Source: Allobosea sp. 67-29 (lineage in GTDB: Bacteria; Pseudomonadota; Alphaproteobacteria; Rhizobiales; Beijerinckiaceae). From it: a stretch of DNA of 64,000 bases. Every line of letters begins with the position of its first letter. Position 1 is the first letter of the stretch. Both the position numbers and the translations under genes were made by a program. The DNA lies in contig NZ_MKSQ01000014.1 of NCBI RefSeq assembly GCF_001898115.1, positions 134,109 through 198,108 on the forward strand, given 5' to 3'. Positions 48,932-60,478 of this stretch are shown in pieces. The notes below the pieces were generated by a model. It saw only the letters and a list, made by a program, of their open reading frames with translations, had not been told where the DNA came from and did no database searches.

Positions 48932-49716
48932 GCGTCCCCGATCCCGGCTTGCTGCTTCTGAAGATGGCAATCGCGGCGGCGGTGGTGGTCACATGCTCGC
49001 TCATCGCCGAGCGGAGCGGGCCGAAGATCGCGGCGATGATCGCGACGCTGCCGATATCGCTCGGCCCTGTCCTGTTCTTCCTCTCGCTGGAGCACGAGCC
49101 CGCCTTCCTCGCCGAAAGCGCACGCGGGACCATGAACGCCAATATCGCCAATGCCGGCTTCGTGCTCGCCTACGTCCTGGTGGCGCAACGGTTTACCACG
49201 CTGCCCAGCCTGTTGTCGGCGCTGGCGGCCTGGGTCGCCACGCTCCTGGGCGTGCGCTTCCTCGCGCCGTCGGCCCTGTTCCTGACGTTGCTCGCCGTCG
49301 TCGCCTTCGGCTCCATCCATCTCGTCGTGCGCCCATATCTGGCCGCACGCCCCGCGGTCGCGTCGCGGCGGGCGTGGTTCGCCGTGCCGCTGCGGGCTGC
49401 CTGTGTCGCTGCCCTCGTCGGTGGGGTGACGGTCGCGAGCCATCATGTCGGCGCGAGCTGGTCGGGCGTCCTCGCGGGCCTTCCGCTCGTCCTGTCGAGC
49501 CTTGTCATGATCCTGCAGCCGCGCATCGGCGGCGCCGCGACGGCGGCCCTGATCGGCAACGGAGCGCTCGGCCTGCTCGGTGTCGGGCTCGGGCTGGCGG
49601 TGCTGTACCTCGCAGCGGTGCCGCTCGGCTCAGGGCCTGCCCTGGTCCTCGGACTTCTGGTTTCGGTCTGCTGGAATGCCGGCCTGCTCGGCCTTGCGCG
49701 CCGGCCGGCGCCATGA
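48928..49716 (+). CDS. Multi-span membrane protein of unknown function
   Basis: This encodes 262 residues from GTG 48928, overlapping the tgt stop as GTGA, so it is co-translated with tgt. About eight hydrophobic spans are visible, beginning [43 protein letters not shown] and ending [22 protein letters not shown]. The repeated pattern [18 protein letters not shown] and [17 protein letters not shown] suggests two related halves. I do not recognise a named family. Its last 87 bases lie antisense to the end of the EamA permease gene. Confidence 0.8.
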   Translation: MSVPDPGLLLLKMAIAAAVVVTCSLIAERSGPKIAAMIATLPISLGPVLFFLSLEHEPAFLAESARGTMNANIANAGFVLAYVLVAQRFTTLPSLLSALAAWVATLLGVRFLAPSALFLTLLAVVAFGSIHLVVRPYLAARPAVASRRAWFAVPLRAACVAALVGGVTVASHHVGASWSGVLAGLPLVLSSLVMILQPRIGGAATAALIGNGALGLLGVGLGLAVLYLAAVPLGSGPALVLGLLVSVCWNAGLLGLARRPAP

Positions 49717-50619
49717 TGCCACGAAGAGCCCGCCGATGATCAGTCCGAATCCGGCCAGTTGCAACGGGCCCGGGACCTCTCCAAGCGCCGGGATGGCAAG
49801 CGTCGTGCCGGTGACGGGGATCAGCGGCGGAAAGCGCCCGACGACGGCGGCGCCGAGGACATGTGCGGCCCAGCCCCAGAGCCACAGCCCCAGGATGACG
49901 TTGATCACGCCCTGATAGGCTGCGTGGAACAGCAGCACCCACCAGGGCGCGATGTCGAAGCCGCGAAAGAAGAACAGGAAATAGACCGGCAGATAGGCGA
50001 GCGACAGCACCGAGACGATGATCGCGCCGCGCAGGCCATTGATCTTCCAGAGCTGGATCAGCAACGGGTAGAAGCCCCAGAGCAGCCCGACCCCAAGGAA
50101 GCAGAGATCGCCGCGCAAGGTGTCCGCCCCGTTTCCGGCAGCGCCCGCCAGGGCCAGTAGGGCCAATCCGCAGATCACGCCCAGGATGCCGAGGATCAGC
50201 GCCGTGGAAAGCCTTGCGCCGAACAGGATGACGCTGCCGACGATGCCGATCACCGTCACCGTGCCCGGGGCGATCGTGGCACCATGGGCGGCCGGAGCCA
50301 TCGTCAGGCCGGTCAGCATCAGGAAGGTCATCGGGAAACCGCTGGTCATGGCGAGCCAGACGCCGCGCTTCCAGCCGACGCCGCCGCAATCGGCGAAGCC
50401 GCCGGCGCGCAGGAAGAGCGGCATCAGCAGCAGACCCGCCGTTCCGAAGCGCAGGGCCAGCAGGTCGTGCGCGCCGATGCCGTGAAGGACGGCGTGCCGG
50501 CTGATGACGAAATTCGAGCCGAAGATCAGGACACTGAGCAGCATCCCCGCGATCGCGAGCCGGCGTCTGCGTCGCTCGGCTTCGTGGGGTTTGCCCTGCG
50601 TCATGACGAGCTGATCCAT
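49630..50619 (-). CDS. EamA-family drug/metabolite permease
   Basis: This is a DMT-superfamily transporter of 329 residues from ATG 50619; ATG 50604 is nearly as likely, and neither has a good ribosome site. Ten spans are visible. The first EamA half has MLLSVLIFGSNFVISRHAV, LLALRFGTAGLLLMPLF and TGLTMAPAAHGATIAPG. The second has GVGLLWGFYPLLIQLWKI, AAYQGVINVILGLWLWGWAAHVLG and IPALGEVPGPLQLAGFGLIIGGLFV. The substrate is unknown; amino acid or metabolite export is usual. Its C-terminal tail overlaps the opposing membrane protein gene. Confidence 0.88.
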   Translation of the reverse strand: MDQLVMTQGKPHEAERRRRRLAIAGMLLSVLIFGSNFVISRHAVLHGIGAHDLLALRFGTAGLLLMPLFLRAGGFADCGGVGWKRGVWLAMTSGFPMTFLMLTGLTMAPAAHGATIAPGTVTVIGIVGSVILFGARLSTALILGILGVICGLALLALAGAAGNGADTLRGDLCFLGVGLLWGFYPLLIQLWKINGLRGAIIVSVLSLAYLPVYFLFFFRGFDIAPWWVLLFHAAYQGVINVILGLWLWGWAAHVLGAAVVGRFPPLIPVTGTTLAIPALGEVPGPLQLAGFGLIIGGLFVASWRRPARKAEQAGIPADRNQKSEDQGRP

Positions 50620-50799
50620 CGTCACTGCATAGCTCACGGCTTGTGCGGTGCGATAAGGCAATTGCGCATGAGCCCGATGCGTGAACGCGGCGGCGAGCGC
50701 GTGGGATAAATGCCCACCAATTTTCCGCCGCCTTTCTGCCCTCTTGGTGCCGGGCTCGCCGGTTTGATTGGGCTATCGCAAGCTGTTGGGAACGAGGCG

Positions 50800-51423
50800 A
50801 TGGCAACGTCGACGAAACCGATTACCCCTGAGCCGGCCGCCATGTTGGGCCGGCTCGGCAGCCACCTGGCGATGTCGCTGGGGATCGCGCTGGCGCTCGC
50901 CGGAGCGGCGAGCCTTCCGCGGGTCCTGGATGGCGGAGCCGCGGGCGCCGGCATTCAGCCGGTCGCCAACGCATCGCCGGAAACGCTCGCGACCATCAGC
51001 GGAGGCAAGATCGTCGACCGGCTGAGCCTGGCCGCCGGCGAGGGCAGGCCGGCCGAGCAGCCCTTCACCCCTGCCACTCTCGCGATGCCGATGATGGTCG
51101 CCTGGGCGGAACCGATGGCCGTGGGCGTTCAGAGCACTGCGCCGGTCAAGCTCCGTACCGCCGCGGTGGAGATGGTGCCGGTGCCTCCCCGGCGCGACAT
51201 CGACCTGGCCGATGCCGGCCGCGCGGACAGGGCTCCGCTCCAGATCATGCCCGCTGTGCAGGTGGCAGGGCCCGAAATACCGGCCGCGGATGCCGGCTGG
51301 CGCCGGATCGTCGCGGCTCCGGCGATAAAGGTCGCCGATGTGGTGTCCGGTACGGCGGAGGTGGCCCAGGCTGCCGGAGCCTGGACGCTGTCCCGCGCGA
51401 CGAGCCTCCTGCCGCGCTGGTGA
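50800..51423 (+). CDS. Hypothetical single-span protein
   Basis: This encodes 207 residues from ATG 50800, with GAGG just upstream; the frame is open from 50710. One membrane span or uncleaved signal lies at about 23-41 (MSLGIALALAGAASLPRVL). The rest is Ala/Pro/Val-rich and lacks recognised motifs, with a long loosely structured middle (EMVPVPPRRDIDLADAGRADRAP) and an end that reads like a helix (VVSGTAEVAQAAGAWTLSRA). It may be a periplasmic protein anchored in the inner membrane. It converges on eno with 21 bases between stops. Confidence 0.6.
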   Translation: MATSTKPITPEPAAMLGRLGSHLAMSLGIALALAGAASLPRVLDGGAAGAGIQPVANASPETLATISGGKIVDRLSLAAGEGRPAEQPFTPATLAMPMMVAWAEPMAVGVQSTAPVKLRTAAVEMVPVPPRRDIDLADAGRADRAPLQIMPAVQVAGPEIPAADAGWRRIVAAPAIKVADVVSGTAEVAQAAGAWTLSRATSLLPRW

Positions 51424-51444
51424 GAGCGGCAGGAGAAGGCAGGA

Positions 51445-52770
<1,326 letters not shown>

Positions 52771-52911
52771 CTACCCAACCGGCCGTGCTGCGGGAAGCCT
52801 CAATCGTGGGTTCGCGACGGAACCGCGGATGCCGGGCGCGGGTGCAGGCTTGGCGCGGGGGTTGCGGCGATGGGGGGCAGCTTCGGCGCTTCGCCCCATC
52901 GGAAAACAAGC

Positions 52912-53037
52912 ATGTTTCAGAAAATGTCGGCTCCCCGTCGCCCCAGCTTCCTCACTGTCCTGTTCTGGTGCGCTCTCACCGCCGCGTGGTGGACGGGGCT
53001 GTGCGTCTATGCCGGTCGACCGGTCTGGTTCTGGTGA
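52912..53037 (+). CDS. 41-residue single-span small protein
   Basis: A short frame from ATG 52912 to TGA 53035-53037 encodes a basic start (MFQKMSAPRRPSF), one Trp-rich hydrophobic span (LTVLFWCALTAAWWTGLCVY) and the end AGRPVWFW. A weak purine-rich site (GGAAAA) precedes the ATG. It ends one base before the stop of the opposing small membrane protein. The composition is convincing for a real membrane peptide, but no family is known to me. Confidence 0.5.
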   Translation: MFQKMSAPRRPSFLTVLFWCALTAAWWTGLCVYAGRPVWFW

Positions 53038-53268
53038 TCAGTCGCCGTCCTCGGGGGTGGCGAGATAGCTGCCGAGCAGGAAGCCGCTCTGCAGCGCGAA
53101 CAGGAAGCCGACCCAGACGAAGACGCTGAAGACGCCGAGTTCGCCGCGGATGAGCCACAACGGAAAGAAGAAGGCCGTCAACGCGGCGCTGGTGACGATG
53201 ATGGCAGGATAGCCATAGGACAGGCCGATCAAAATCCCGAGCAGAAACAGAATACCTGCAATTATCAT
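53038..53268 (-). CDS. Small two-span membrane protein
   Basis: This encodes 76 residues. ATG 53268 opens MIIAGILFLLGILIGLSYGYPAIIVTSAALTAFFFPLWLI, which is one or two spans. A short hydrophilic turn (RGELG) and a further span VFSVFVWVGFLFALQSGFLLGSYLA follow, and the end is acidic (TPEDGD). I know no named family. The promoter must lie in the AT-rich gap shared with queF. It meets the 41-residue gene tail to tail. Confidence 0.65.
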   Translation of the reverse strand: MIIAGILFLLGILIGLSYGYPAIIVTSAALTAFFFPLWLIRGELGVFSVFVWVGFLFALQSGFLLGSYLATPEDGD

Positions 53269-53510
53269 AAATTTATCGGGATGAGATCCATTCGGGCGCT
53301 AGGAAGTGCTATGGTCTTATAGGCTGCGTCGCAAGGATGCGTGTGGAAGATCAATAAATATCGAATGATTGTGGCGAATGGATATTTGCCATCGCTTCGG
53401 CCGCAGTACCCCGCCAAACGTCCGAGCGCCCACCGAAACGGGAACCGCAGCAGGCGGTTCCCTCCCGCACGCAAGATGCTCTAGAAGCGGGCCAACCACA
53501 GGAGCATCCG

Positions 53511-53966
53511 ATGTCCCTCGACGCCTCGACCTTGCAGCTCGGGCAGCCCAGCGCCTTGCCGGCCTCGCCGGAGGAGGCGCGCCTCGACCGTGTGCCCAAT
53601 CCGCACGCCGGCACGAGCTATCTCGCCCGCTTCACCTGCCCGGAATTCACCTCGATCTGCCCGGTGACGGGCCAGCCCGATTTCGGCATCCTCGTCATCG
53701 ACTATCTGCCGGGCCAATGGTTGGTGGAATCGAAGTCGCTGAAGCTCTATCTCGCCTCGTTCCGCAACCACGGCGCCTTTCACGAGGATTGCACCGTCGG
53801 CATCGGCAAGCGGCTGGTCGAGCTGCTGGAGCCGGAATGGTTCCGGATCGGCGGTTACTGGTATCCCCGCGGCGGCATCCCGATCGACGTGTTCTGGCAG
53901 ACGGGCGAGCCGCCCAGGGGGCTCTGGCTGCCGGATCAGGGCGTGGCGCCCTATCGCGGGCGCTGA
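53511..53966 (+). CDS. queF: NADPH-dependent 7-cyano-7-deazaguanine reductase
   Basis: This 151-residue enzyme reduces preQ0 to preQ1, the base inserted by tRNA-guanine transglycosylase. It is the short unimodular YkvM type. Cys50 in [14 protein letters not shown] forms the thioimide and Asp57 is the acid. The QueF motif is [27 protein letters not shown] precedes the ATG. Together with tgt at 47756 this window holds two late steps of queuosine synthesis; queC, queD and queE are not seen. Confidence 0.95.
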   Translation: MSLDASTLQLGQPSALPASPEEARLDRVPNPHAGTSYLARFTCPEFTSICPVTGQPDFGILVIDYLPGQWLVESKSLKLYLASFRNHGAFHEDCTVGIGKRLVELLEPEWFRIGGYWYPRGGIPIDVFWQTGEPPRGLWLPDQGVAPYRGR

Positions 53967-53979
53967 GGCGGCCGGTCGC

Positions 53980-55176
53980 TCAGGTCCGGCTGCCGAGCGG
54001 CGGCAGCAGCTTCGGCGAGAGGAGGCCGAGCACGCCGATCCCGATCCCGGCCGTCAGCAGGGCGCCATGGGTGCCCAGCGCGTGCAGAAGCGCGCCCATG
54101 ACGAGCGGGCCGGTGGCGTGGCCCATGAAGAAGAAGCAGGCGAACAGTGCCATGGCGGAGCCGCGAGCGGTGGGGGCGAGCTCGGTGGCCTGGGCCTGGA
54201 AAGTGCCGTGCAGGAGGAAGAAGCCGAAGCCGACCGCAAGGAAGACGGCCATCGCGCTCCACCAGGGCGCCGTGGCGGCGAAGGCAATGTAGCCTGCGGC
54301 CATGGCGAGGCCGCCGAGCCGCATCATCTGCCTGGGCCCGACGCGCTGGACGAGGATGCGGGTCAACACGCCGTAGAGCAGCCCGCCGAGGCCCATCGCG
54401 CCGATCGCGAGACCCGCCTCCGACGAGCCGACGCCGGAGCGCTCGTGCAGGATCGCGGCGACGAAGGGATGAATGCCGAAAATCAGCGCGCCTTCCAGCA
54501 TCACCAGCAGGTAGAGCATCTTGCTGCGCGGGTTGGCGAAGACGGCGCGATAGCTCGCCGCCGCGCCGGCGACGCTGAGCGGCGGCCGGTCGGCGTTCGC
54601 GCGCGGCTTCAACACGATCCTCACCAGCAAGGCGCCGCCTGCTGCCAGGATTGCGGCCGTCAGCATCACCGCGCGCCAGCCGATATGGTCGGCCATGATG
54701 CCCGAGAAGGCCGCCCCCGCCATCTGGCCGATGATCATGATGACCAGGAAGCGCCCGAGCATGATCTGCCGCTCCGACATCGGTGCCCGGTCGCCGATCG
54801 CCGCCATCGCGGCGGGTATGACACCGCCGGCCATCACGCCGCCGGCGGCGCGCAGCACGAGCAGCATCCAGAATTCGGTAGCGAAGGCCGCGAGCGCCGA
54901 AAGGACGCACAACAGGGCCAGGCAGGTCGAGATGCTGCGCAGCTTGCCCACCGAATCCGCGATCGGCCCGAGAAAGGGCTGGCCGAGCGCATAGCACCCA
55001 GAGAACGCCGTCACCAGGAAGGCGATCTGGTGGACGCTCTGGCCGAATTCGGCGGCGAGTGTCGGCACCAGCGGATCGATCAACCGCATCGTGAAGGTCG
55101 AGGCGAAACCGCAGAGCCCGAGGACCGGGATGAGCGCGCCGAGACTGTCGTCGGCCGCGGCCTTCGGCTCAGACAT
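53980..55176 (-). CDS. MFS transporter (drug/sugar efflux type)
   Basis: This twelve-span major facilitator protein has 398 residues. It opens [31 protein letters not shown] and has the motif A region [19 protein letters not shown] between spans 2 and 3. Motif C-like glycines occur in [26 protein letters not shown]. The second half starts near [33 protein letters not shown]. This is the layout of efflux MFS proteins such as the AraJ/YdhC groups. The start overlaps the kdsA stop by 8 bases, so it is co-translated with kdsA. The substrate is unknown. Confidence 0.88.
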   Translation of the reverse strand: MSEPKAAADDSLGALIPVLGLCGFASTFTMRLIDPLVPTLAAEFGQSVHQIAFLVTAFSGCYALGQPFLGPIADSVGKLRSISTCLALLCVLSALAAFATEFWMLLVLRAAGGVMAGGVIPAAMAAIGDRAPMSERQIMLGRFLVIMIIGQMAGAAFSGIMADHIGWRAVMLTAAILAAGGALLVRIVLKPRANADRPPLSVAGAAASYRAVFANPRSKMLYLLVMLEGALIFGIHPFVAAILHERSGVGSSEAGLAIGAMGLGGLLYGVLTRILVQRVGPRQMMRLGGLAMAAGYIAFAATAPWWSAMAVFLAVGFGFFLLHGTFQAQATELAPTARGSAMALFACFFFMGHATGPLVMGALLHALGTHGALLTAGIGIGVLGLLSPKLLPPLGSRT

Positions 55177-56038
55177 AGGCGACGTTCGGCGCCGGATTGT
55201 TCTTGGCCAGGCGGTCGAAGGCCTGCAACTGCGCGATCAGACCCTGGAATTCGGTGAGCGGCACCATGTTGGGGCCGTCGGAGGGAGCCTTGTCCGGGTC
55301 GGGATGCGTCTCGATGAAGACGCCGGCGACGCCGACGGCAACGGCGGCCCGCGCCAGCACCGGCACGAACTCACGCTGGCCGCCGGTGGAGGAACCCTTG
55401 CCGCCCGGCTGCTGTACGGAATGAGTGGCGTCGAAGATCACCGGCGCGCCGATCTCTGCCATGATCGGGAAGGCCCGCATGTCCGTCACCAGCGTATTGT
55501 AGCCGAAGGAGGCGCCGCGCTCCGTCAGCATGACATTGGCGTTGCCGCTCTCCGTGACCTTCGCCGCGACGTTGACCATGTCCCAGGGCGCCAGGAACTG
55601 ACCCTTCTTGACGTTGACGACCCGGCCGGTCTTCGCCGCCGCAACCAGGAGATCGGTCTGGCGGCAAAGGAAGGCCGGGATCTGCAGCACGTCGACCACC
55701 TCGGCGACCGGCGCGCACTGGCTGGCGTCATGCACGTCGGTCAGGACCGGCATGCCGGTGCGCGCACGGATCTCGGCGAAGACCGGCAGCGCCGCCTCGA
55801 GCCCCATGCCCCGCGCGCCCTTCACGCTCGTGCGGTTCGCCTTGTCGAAGGAGGTCTTGAAGACCAGCCCGATTTTCAGCGCGGTCGCGATTTCCTTGAG
55901 CGCCAGCGCGCATTCCAGCGCATGGTCGCGGCTTTCCATCTGGCAAGGGCCGGCGATGACGGAGAGGGGCAGGGCGTTCCCGAAGCGCACGGGCCGGGCA
56001 AGGTCCTCGCCGATGGTGACGATGGCGTTCGGGGTCAT
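55169..56038 (-). CDS. kdsA: 3-deoxy-8-phosphooctulonate synthase
   Basis: This enzyme of 289 residues condenses arabinose-5-phosphate with phosphoenolpyruvate to make KDO-8-phosphate for lipopolysaccharide. Marks are [119 protein letters not shown] and [18 protein letters not shown]. There is a Cys in the QIPAFLCRQ loop but Asn in the metal position (NVKKGQ), so it looks like the metal-independent type. GAAGGA precedes the ATG. Confidence 0.96.
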   Translation of the reverse strand: MTPNAIVTIGEDLARPVRFGNALPLSVIAGPCQMESRDHALECALALKEIATALKIGLVFKTSFDKANRTSVKGARGMGLEAALPVFAEIRARTGMPVLTDVHDASQCAPVAEVVDVLQIPAFLCRQTDLLVAAAKTGRVVNVKKGQFLAPWDMVNVAAKVTESGNANVMLTERGASFGYNTLVTDMRAFPIMAEIGAPVIFDATHSVQQPGGKGSSTGGQREFVPVLARAAVAVGVAGVFIETHPDPDKAPSDGPNMVPLTEFQGLIAQLQAFDRLAKNNPAPNVAYV

Positions 56039-56298
56039 GGCGGGTCCTTCGCGGCAGGGTTCGCGGCCGAGCCCCCGCGGTCAAGACTTCGGGGCGGCAG
56101 CCGGGCATATGGCGCCGCGGGCTTCCCGGTCAAGTCGCGGCGGAGCGGTGGAGAACTTGTCGGGGCGGTGCGGCAACGGGCTGGCGAAGCGGCGGCGAGG
56201 TCTGTAAATTCGATGGCGAGGTACTATCTTGGGCGGGAAGGCAGGATCGACTGGATACGGCGCGGGCGGATATGATCGAGGCAGGCCAGGGCAAAGCG

Positions 56299-56703
56299 AT
56301 GCGCAGTGGAATGTCGCCGGGAATGCCGGCGCGCCCGGGCGCAGACGCGAAGACGGTCGGCATGGCCGATCGTCCGAAGCGGGCCGGGCCGCCGGCCGAT
56401 GGCGGGCGCGAGGGCACGGGCACGGCGGTGCTGACCCGCACCCGCACCCGCAAGCCCAATCTCTACCGGGTCCTGCTGCTGAACGACGACTACACCCCGA
56501 TGGAGTTTGTCGTTCATGTGCTGGAGCGGTTCTTCAACAAGGATCGCGCCGAAGCCACGCGGATCATGATGCATGTGCATCAGAACGGCGTCGGCGAATG
56601 CGGTGTCTTCACCTATGAGGTCGCCGAAACCAAGGTCACCCTCGTCATGGATCTCGCGCGCAAGCACATGCACCCGCTGCAATGCGTGATGGAGAAGAAG
56701 TAG
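56299..56703 (+). CDS. clpS: ATP-dependent Clp protease adaptor ClpS
   Basis: This adaptor delivers N-degron substrates to ClpAP; 134 residues from ATG 56299 (AGGG eight bases upstream). Other in-frame ATGs at 56272, 56311 and 56362 are possible; the last gives 113 residues, close to rhizobial ClpS. The folded domain is intact: [27 protein letters not shown], with the Asn-Asp-Asp that reads the N-terminal residue, then [24 protein letters not shown]. The first 45 residues are disordered. clpA follows after 46 bases. The gap upstream (56039-56298) holds the promoter. Confidence 0.93.
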   Translation: MRSGMSPGMPARPGADAKTVGMADRPKRAGPPADGGREGTGTAVLTRTRTRKPNLYRVLLLNDDYTPMEFVVHVLERFFNKDRAEATRIMMHVHQNGVGECGVFTYEVAETKVTLVMDLARKHMHPLQCVMEKK

Positions 56704-56749
56704 CGTTGGGTCGGACCGCACAGTCCCGAAACAGATAGGAGCGCGCCCC

Positions 56750-59302
56750 TTGCCGAGTTTCTCGCGCAGTCTCGAACAGGCGCTTCACCGGGCTCTGGCC
56801 TTGGCCAACGAGCGCCGTCACGAATACGCCACCCTGGAACACCTGTTGCTGGCGCTGGTCGACGACCAGGACGCGGCTGCGGTGATGCGCGCCTGCAGCG
56901 TCGATCTCGACCTGCTCAGGCGCAATCTCGTCGATTACATCGATGCCGAACTGACCAACCTAGTCACCGACGGGCGCGACGATTCCAAGCCGACGGCCGG
57001 CTTCCAGCGCGTCATCCAGCGTGCGGTGATCCATGTCCAGTCCTCGGGCCGCGAGGAAGTGACCGGGGCGAACGTGCTCGTCGCGATGTTCGCCGAGCGC
57101 GAGAGCCATGCCGCCTATTTCCTGCAGGAGCAGGACATGACCCGTTACGACGCGGTCAACTACATCAGCCACGGCATCGCCAAGCGCCCGGGATCCAGCG
57201 AAAGCCGGCCGGTGCGCGGCGCGGACGACGACGCCGAACCGCAGCGCGAGCAGCGCTCGGAGCAGGCCAGCGAGCCTGACAAGGACAAGAAGAAAAAGGA
57301 AAGCGCGCTCGAGGCTTACTGCGTCAACCTGAATCGGAAGGCGAAGGACGGACGCATCGATCCGCTGATCGGCCGCGAGGCCGAGGTGCAGCGCACCATC
57401 CAGATCCTCTGCCGCCGTCAGAAGAACAATCCGCTGCTGGTCGGCGACCCCGGCGTCGGCAAGACGGCGATCGCCGAGGGCCTCGCCCTCAAGATCACCC
57501 GCGGCGAGGTGCCGGAGGTGCTGAAGGACGCGACCGTCTTCTCGCTCGACATGGGCACGCTGCTCGCCGGCACGCGCTATCGCGGCGACTTCGAGGAGCG
57601 CCTCAAGCAGGTGATGAAGGAGATCGAGCAGCACCCTAAGGCGATCATGTTCATCGACGAGATCCACACGGTGATCGGCGCGGGGGCGACCTCGGGCGGC
57701 GCGATGGACGCGTCCAACCTGCTCAAGCCAGCGCTGGCCTCGGGCTCGCTGCGCTGCATCGGCTCGACCACCTACAAGGAATACCGCCAGTATTTCGAGA
57801 AGGACCGGGCGCTGGTGCGTCGCTTCCAGAAGATCGACGTCAACGAGCCGTCGGTCCCGGACACGATCGAGATCCTCAAGGGGCTGAAGCCCTATTTCGA
57901 GGAGTTCCACAAGCTGCGCTACACCAACGACGCCATCAAGGCGGCGGTGGAGCTCTCGGCCCGCTACATCCATGACCGCAAGCTGCCGGACAAGGCGATC
58001 GACGTCATCGATGAGACCGGCGCCTCGCAGATGCTGCTGCCCGAGGGCAAGCGCAAGAAGACCATCGGCGTGAAGGAGGTCGAGGCCGCGGTGTCGACCA
58101 TGGCCCGCATCCCGGCCAAGACCGTCTCGAAGGACGATGCCGAGGTGCTGCGCAACCTGGAACAGACGCTCAAGCGCACCGTCTACGGCCAGGAGAAGGC
58201 GATCGAGGCGCTGTCCTCCTCGATCAAGCTCGCCCGCGCCGGCTTGCGCGACGGCGAGAAGCCGATCGGCTGCTATCTCTTCGCCGGCCCCACCGGCGTC
58301 GGCAAGACCGAGGTCGCGCGCCAGCTCGCCTCCTCGCTCGGCGTCGAGCTGATCCGCTTCGACATGTCGGAATACATGGAGCGCCACACCGTTTCGCGGT
58401 TGATCGGTGCGCCTCCCGGCTATGTCGGCTTCGACCAGGGCGGCCTGCTGACCGACCAGATCGACCAGCATCCGCACAGCGTGCTGCTGCTCGACGAGAT
58501 CGAGAAGGCTCATCCCGACCTGTTCAACATCCTCCTGCAGGTGATGGACCACGGCAAGCTGACCGACAACAACGGGAAGCAGGTCGATTTCAGGAACGTC
58601 ATCCTGATCATGACCACCAACGCCGGAGCTGCCGACATGGCCCGCAACGCCTATGGCTTCACGCGCCAGAAGCGGGAGGGTGACGACACCGAGGCGATCA
58701 ACAAGCTGTTCGCGCCGGAGTTCCGCAACCGGCTCGACGCCACCATCTCCTTCGGCCATCTGCCGAAGGCCGTGGTCGCCCGCGTCGTCGACAAGTTCGT
58801 GCTCCAGCTCGAGGCCCAGCTCGCCGACCGCAACGTCACCATCGAGCTGTCGGACGAGGCCCGCGAATGGCTCGTCGAGAACGGCTATGACGAGGCGATG
58901 GGCGCCCGCCCGATGGCCCGCCTGATCCAGCAGACGATCAAGACGCCGCTTGCCGACGAGGTGCTGTTCGGGCGCCTCAAGAACGGCGGTGCCGTGAAGG
59001 TAGTGGTCGTCCACTCCGAGACCGGCATCAAGGTGCTCGGGCTGGAATTTCCGGACGGGCCGGCCAAGCCAAAGCCCGAGAAGGATGTCGAGGCCGCCAA
59101 CGCCAAGCGCCAGCCGAAGCCGCGCGCCAAGGCGGCGGGCTCCGCTCCAGCAAAGTCCAGCCCGCCGCGACGCGCGCCCAGGGGAGGCGCGGATTCCGGC
59201 GGGGCAGGCTCGAACGGCGGGTCCGAAGGCCCGGCCAAGCCGGCGAAGGCGTCCGGCCGCGCCGTGCGCACCGTGCCGAAGGTTCCGCTGACGAAGGCCT
59301 GA
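56750..59302 (+). CDS. clpA: ATP-dependent Clp protease ATP-binding subunit ClpA
   Basis: This AAA+ unfoldase feeds ClpP; 850 residues from TTG 56750 (AGGAG nine bases upstream). The N-domain binds ClpS ([32 protein letters not shown]). Two ATPase modules have Walker [10 protein letters not shown] and [14 protein letters not shown], and Walker B motifs MFIDEIHT and [10 protein letters not shown]. The C-terminal end beyond about residue 770 is an extra tail of roughly 80 residues rich in Lys, Ala, Pro and Gly, absent from E. coli ClpA (758 residues). The clpS-clpA order is conserved. Confidence 0.95.
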   Translation: MPSFSRSLEQALHRALALANERRHEYATLEHLLLALVDDQDAAAVMRACSVDLDLLRRNLVDYIDAELTNLVTDGRDDSKPTAGFQRVIQRAVIHVQSSGREEVTGANVLVAMFAERESHAAYFLQEQDMTRYDAVNYISHGIAKRPGSSESRPVRGADDDAEPQREQRSEQASEPDKDKKKKESALEAYCVNLNRKAKDGRIDPLIGREAEVQRTIQILCRRQKNNPLLVGDPGVGKTAIAEGLALKITRGEVPEVLKDATVFSLDMGTLLAGTRYRGDFEERLKQVMKEIEQHPKAIMFIDEIHTVIGAGATSGGAMDASNLLKPALASGSLRCIGSTTYKEYRQYFEKDRALVRRFQKIDVNEPSVPDTIEILKGLKPYFEEFHKLRYTNDAIKAAVELSARYIHDRKLPDKAIDVIDETGASQMLLPEGKRKKTIGVKEVEAAVSTMARIPAKTVSKDDAEVLRNLEQTLKRTVYGQEKAIEALSSSIKLARAGLRDGEKPIGCYLFAGPTGVGKTEVARQLASSLGVELIRFDMSEYMERHTVSRLIGAPPGYVGFDQGGLLTDQIDQHPHSVLLLDEIEKAHPDLFNILLQVMDHGKLTDNNGKQVDFRNVILIMTTNAGAADMARNAYGFTRQKREGDDTEAINKLFAPEFRNRLDATISFGHLPKAVVARVVDKFVLQLEAQLADRNVTIELSDEAREWLVENGYDEAMGARPMARLIQQTIKTPLADEVLFGRLKNGGAVKVVVVHSETGIKVLGLEFPDGPAKPKPEKDVEAANAKRQPKPRAKAAGSAPAKSSPPRRAPRGGADSGGAGSNGGSEGPAKPAKASGRAVRTVPKVPLTKA

Positions 59303-59306
59303 GACC

Positions 59307-59603
59307 GTGTTGTTCAAACGCAAGACAGCGACGCTCGCCGCCCAAGGCGGCGAGCTCACCACCGAGCCCGCCGCCGTCCCGACGCGCAAGCAGAAGGACC
59401 AGAAGGAAAAGCTCGGCTGGTTCGAGAAGCGCAGCCGCCGCCGCCGGCGGCGCATCCTCTTCGAGGAGGCGCTGGGCTGGATTCTCGTCCCGGCCTTCAT
59501 CTACCTGATCTATCTGGGCATCCGGGCCGTCGGCGGAATCCCCAAGGAGCTGATCGATTTCGGCAACGAGCTGATCGGCATGGTGTTGAAGGGCAAGGGA
59601 TAA
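59307..59603 (+). CDS. Small basic single-span protein downstream of clpA
   Basis: This encodes 98 residues from GTG 59307, only four bases after the clpA stop, so it is probably translated from the same message. The first half is hydrophilic and very basic (RKQKDQKEKLGWFEKRSRRRRRRILFEEA). One membrane span follows at about 55-75 (LGWILVPAFIYLIYLGIRAV), then a short end (PKELIDFGNELIGMVLKGKG). I recognise no family. The arginine cluster before the span fixes the N-terminus in the cytosol. Confidence 0.7.
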   Translation: MLFKRKTATLAAQGGELTTEPAAVPTRKQKDQKEKLGWFEKRSRRRRRRILFEEALGWILVPAFIYLIYLGIRAVGGIPKELIDFGNELIGMVLKGKG

Positions 59604-59755
59604 GGTCGTTCTGCCGGATTGCGCCCTGCGGCCGTCGCAAGGCGGGCAGTCGGCTTTCCGTCTTGGCGAGTGTCAAGTGCATGGAGGATAGAGGGTAGGG
59701 TTCCGGATGCGCCGGCGCCTGTATTCCCGTCCGAGACCACCCCGCCGATGATCGC

Positions 59756-60478
59756 ATGAGCGTATCCGCAGACTGGGGCTGGCAGCGCGTCGCGCTCGCC
59801 GGCGTGCGCGATGCGCTGTCGCTGCCGGCATGGATTGTCGGCTTCGGCCTCGTCGGCATCGGCTCGCTGGCGCATGACGTTGGCTATCCGGTTGGCAGTG
59901 CGGTTCTGTCGACGATTCTGGTCTGGGCCGGCCCGTCGCAGGTTCTGTTCTTCGCCTCGATCGCGGCAGGCGCTGCCTGGAGCGCCATCGCCATAGCGGT
60001 CGCCTTCGCTTCGCTGCGTTTCCTGCCGATGACGGTCGCCATCCTGCCGCTGCTGCGCCGGCCGGGCCAGAGCGTCTGGCTGCAGTTGCTCCTCGCTCAT
60101 TACGTCGCCGTCACCGCCTGGACCGAGGGGCTGCGGCGACTGCCGTCCATCCCGGTGCATCAGCGCGTCGTCTATTTCCTCGGCTTCGCCAACACCTGCA
60201 TGGCGCTCAGCTCCATCGGCACCTTCAGCGGATACTACCTGCTGGGCCAGCTCCCACTGCCGTTCGCCGCCGGCCTGCTTTGCCTGACGCCGATCTTCTT
60301 CCTCGTCTCGCTCACGGCCGGGCTGCGCCATCGCGGCGACGTCACGGCCCTCGTTCTCGGTCTCGTCCTGGCGCCGATCTGCCAGCGCTTCATCGGCGGC
60401 GGCTTCGATCTCATCGTCGCGGGCCTCATCGCCGGGACCGTCGCGGTCTTCGTCGGCCAAAGGCGCAAGCCCGCATGA
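59756..60478 (+). CDS. azlC: AzlC-family branched-chain amino acid exporter, large subunit
   Basis: This 240-residue membrane protein is of the AzlC/YgaZ family, the larger half of a two-part amino acid exporter. Marks are GVRDALSLPAWIVGFGLVGIGSLAHDVG, STILVWAGPSQVLFFASIAAGAAWSAIAIAVAFASLRFLPMTVAILPLLR and AHYVAVTAWTEGLRRLPSIPVHQRVVYFLGFANTCM. Seven to eight spans are visible. The last bases overlap azlD as ATGA. Leucine, isoleucine, valine or methionine export is the known role of relatives. Confidence 0.9.
   Translation: MSVSADWGWQRVALAGVRDALSLPAWIVGFGLVGIGSLAHDVGYPVGSAVLSTILVWAGPSQVLFFASIAAGAAWSAIAIAVAFASLRFLPMTVAILPLLRRPGQSVWLQLLLAHYVAVTAWTEGLRRLPSIPVHQRVVYFLGFANTCMALSSIGTFSGYYLLGQLPLPFAAGLLCLTPIFFLVSLTAGLRHRGDVTALVLGLVLAPICQRFIGGGFDLIVAGLIAGTVAVFVGQRRKPA

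Noticed and set aside
53269-53510. preQ1 riboswitch before queF
   Set aside because: The AT-rich leader lacks the preQ1-I core and any pseudoknot-forming tail next to the ribosome site; it looks like a simple promoter region.
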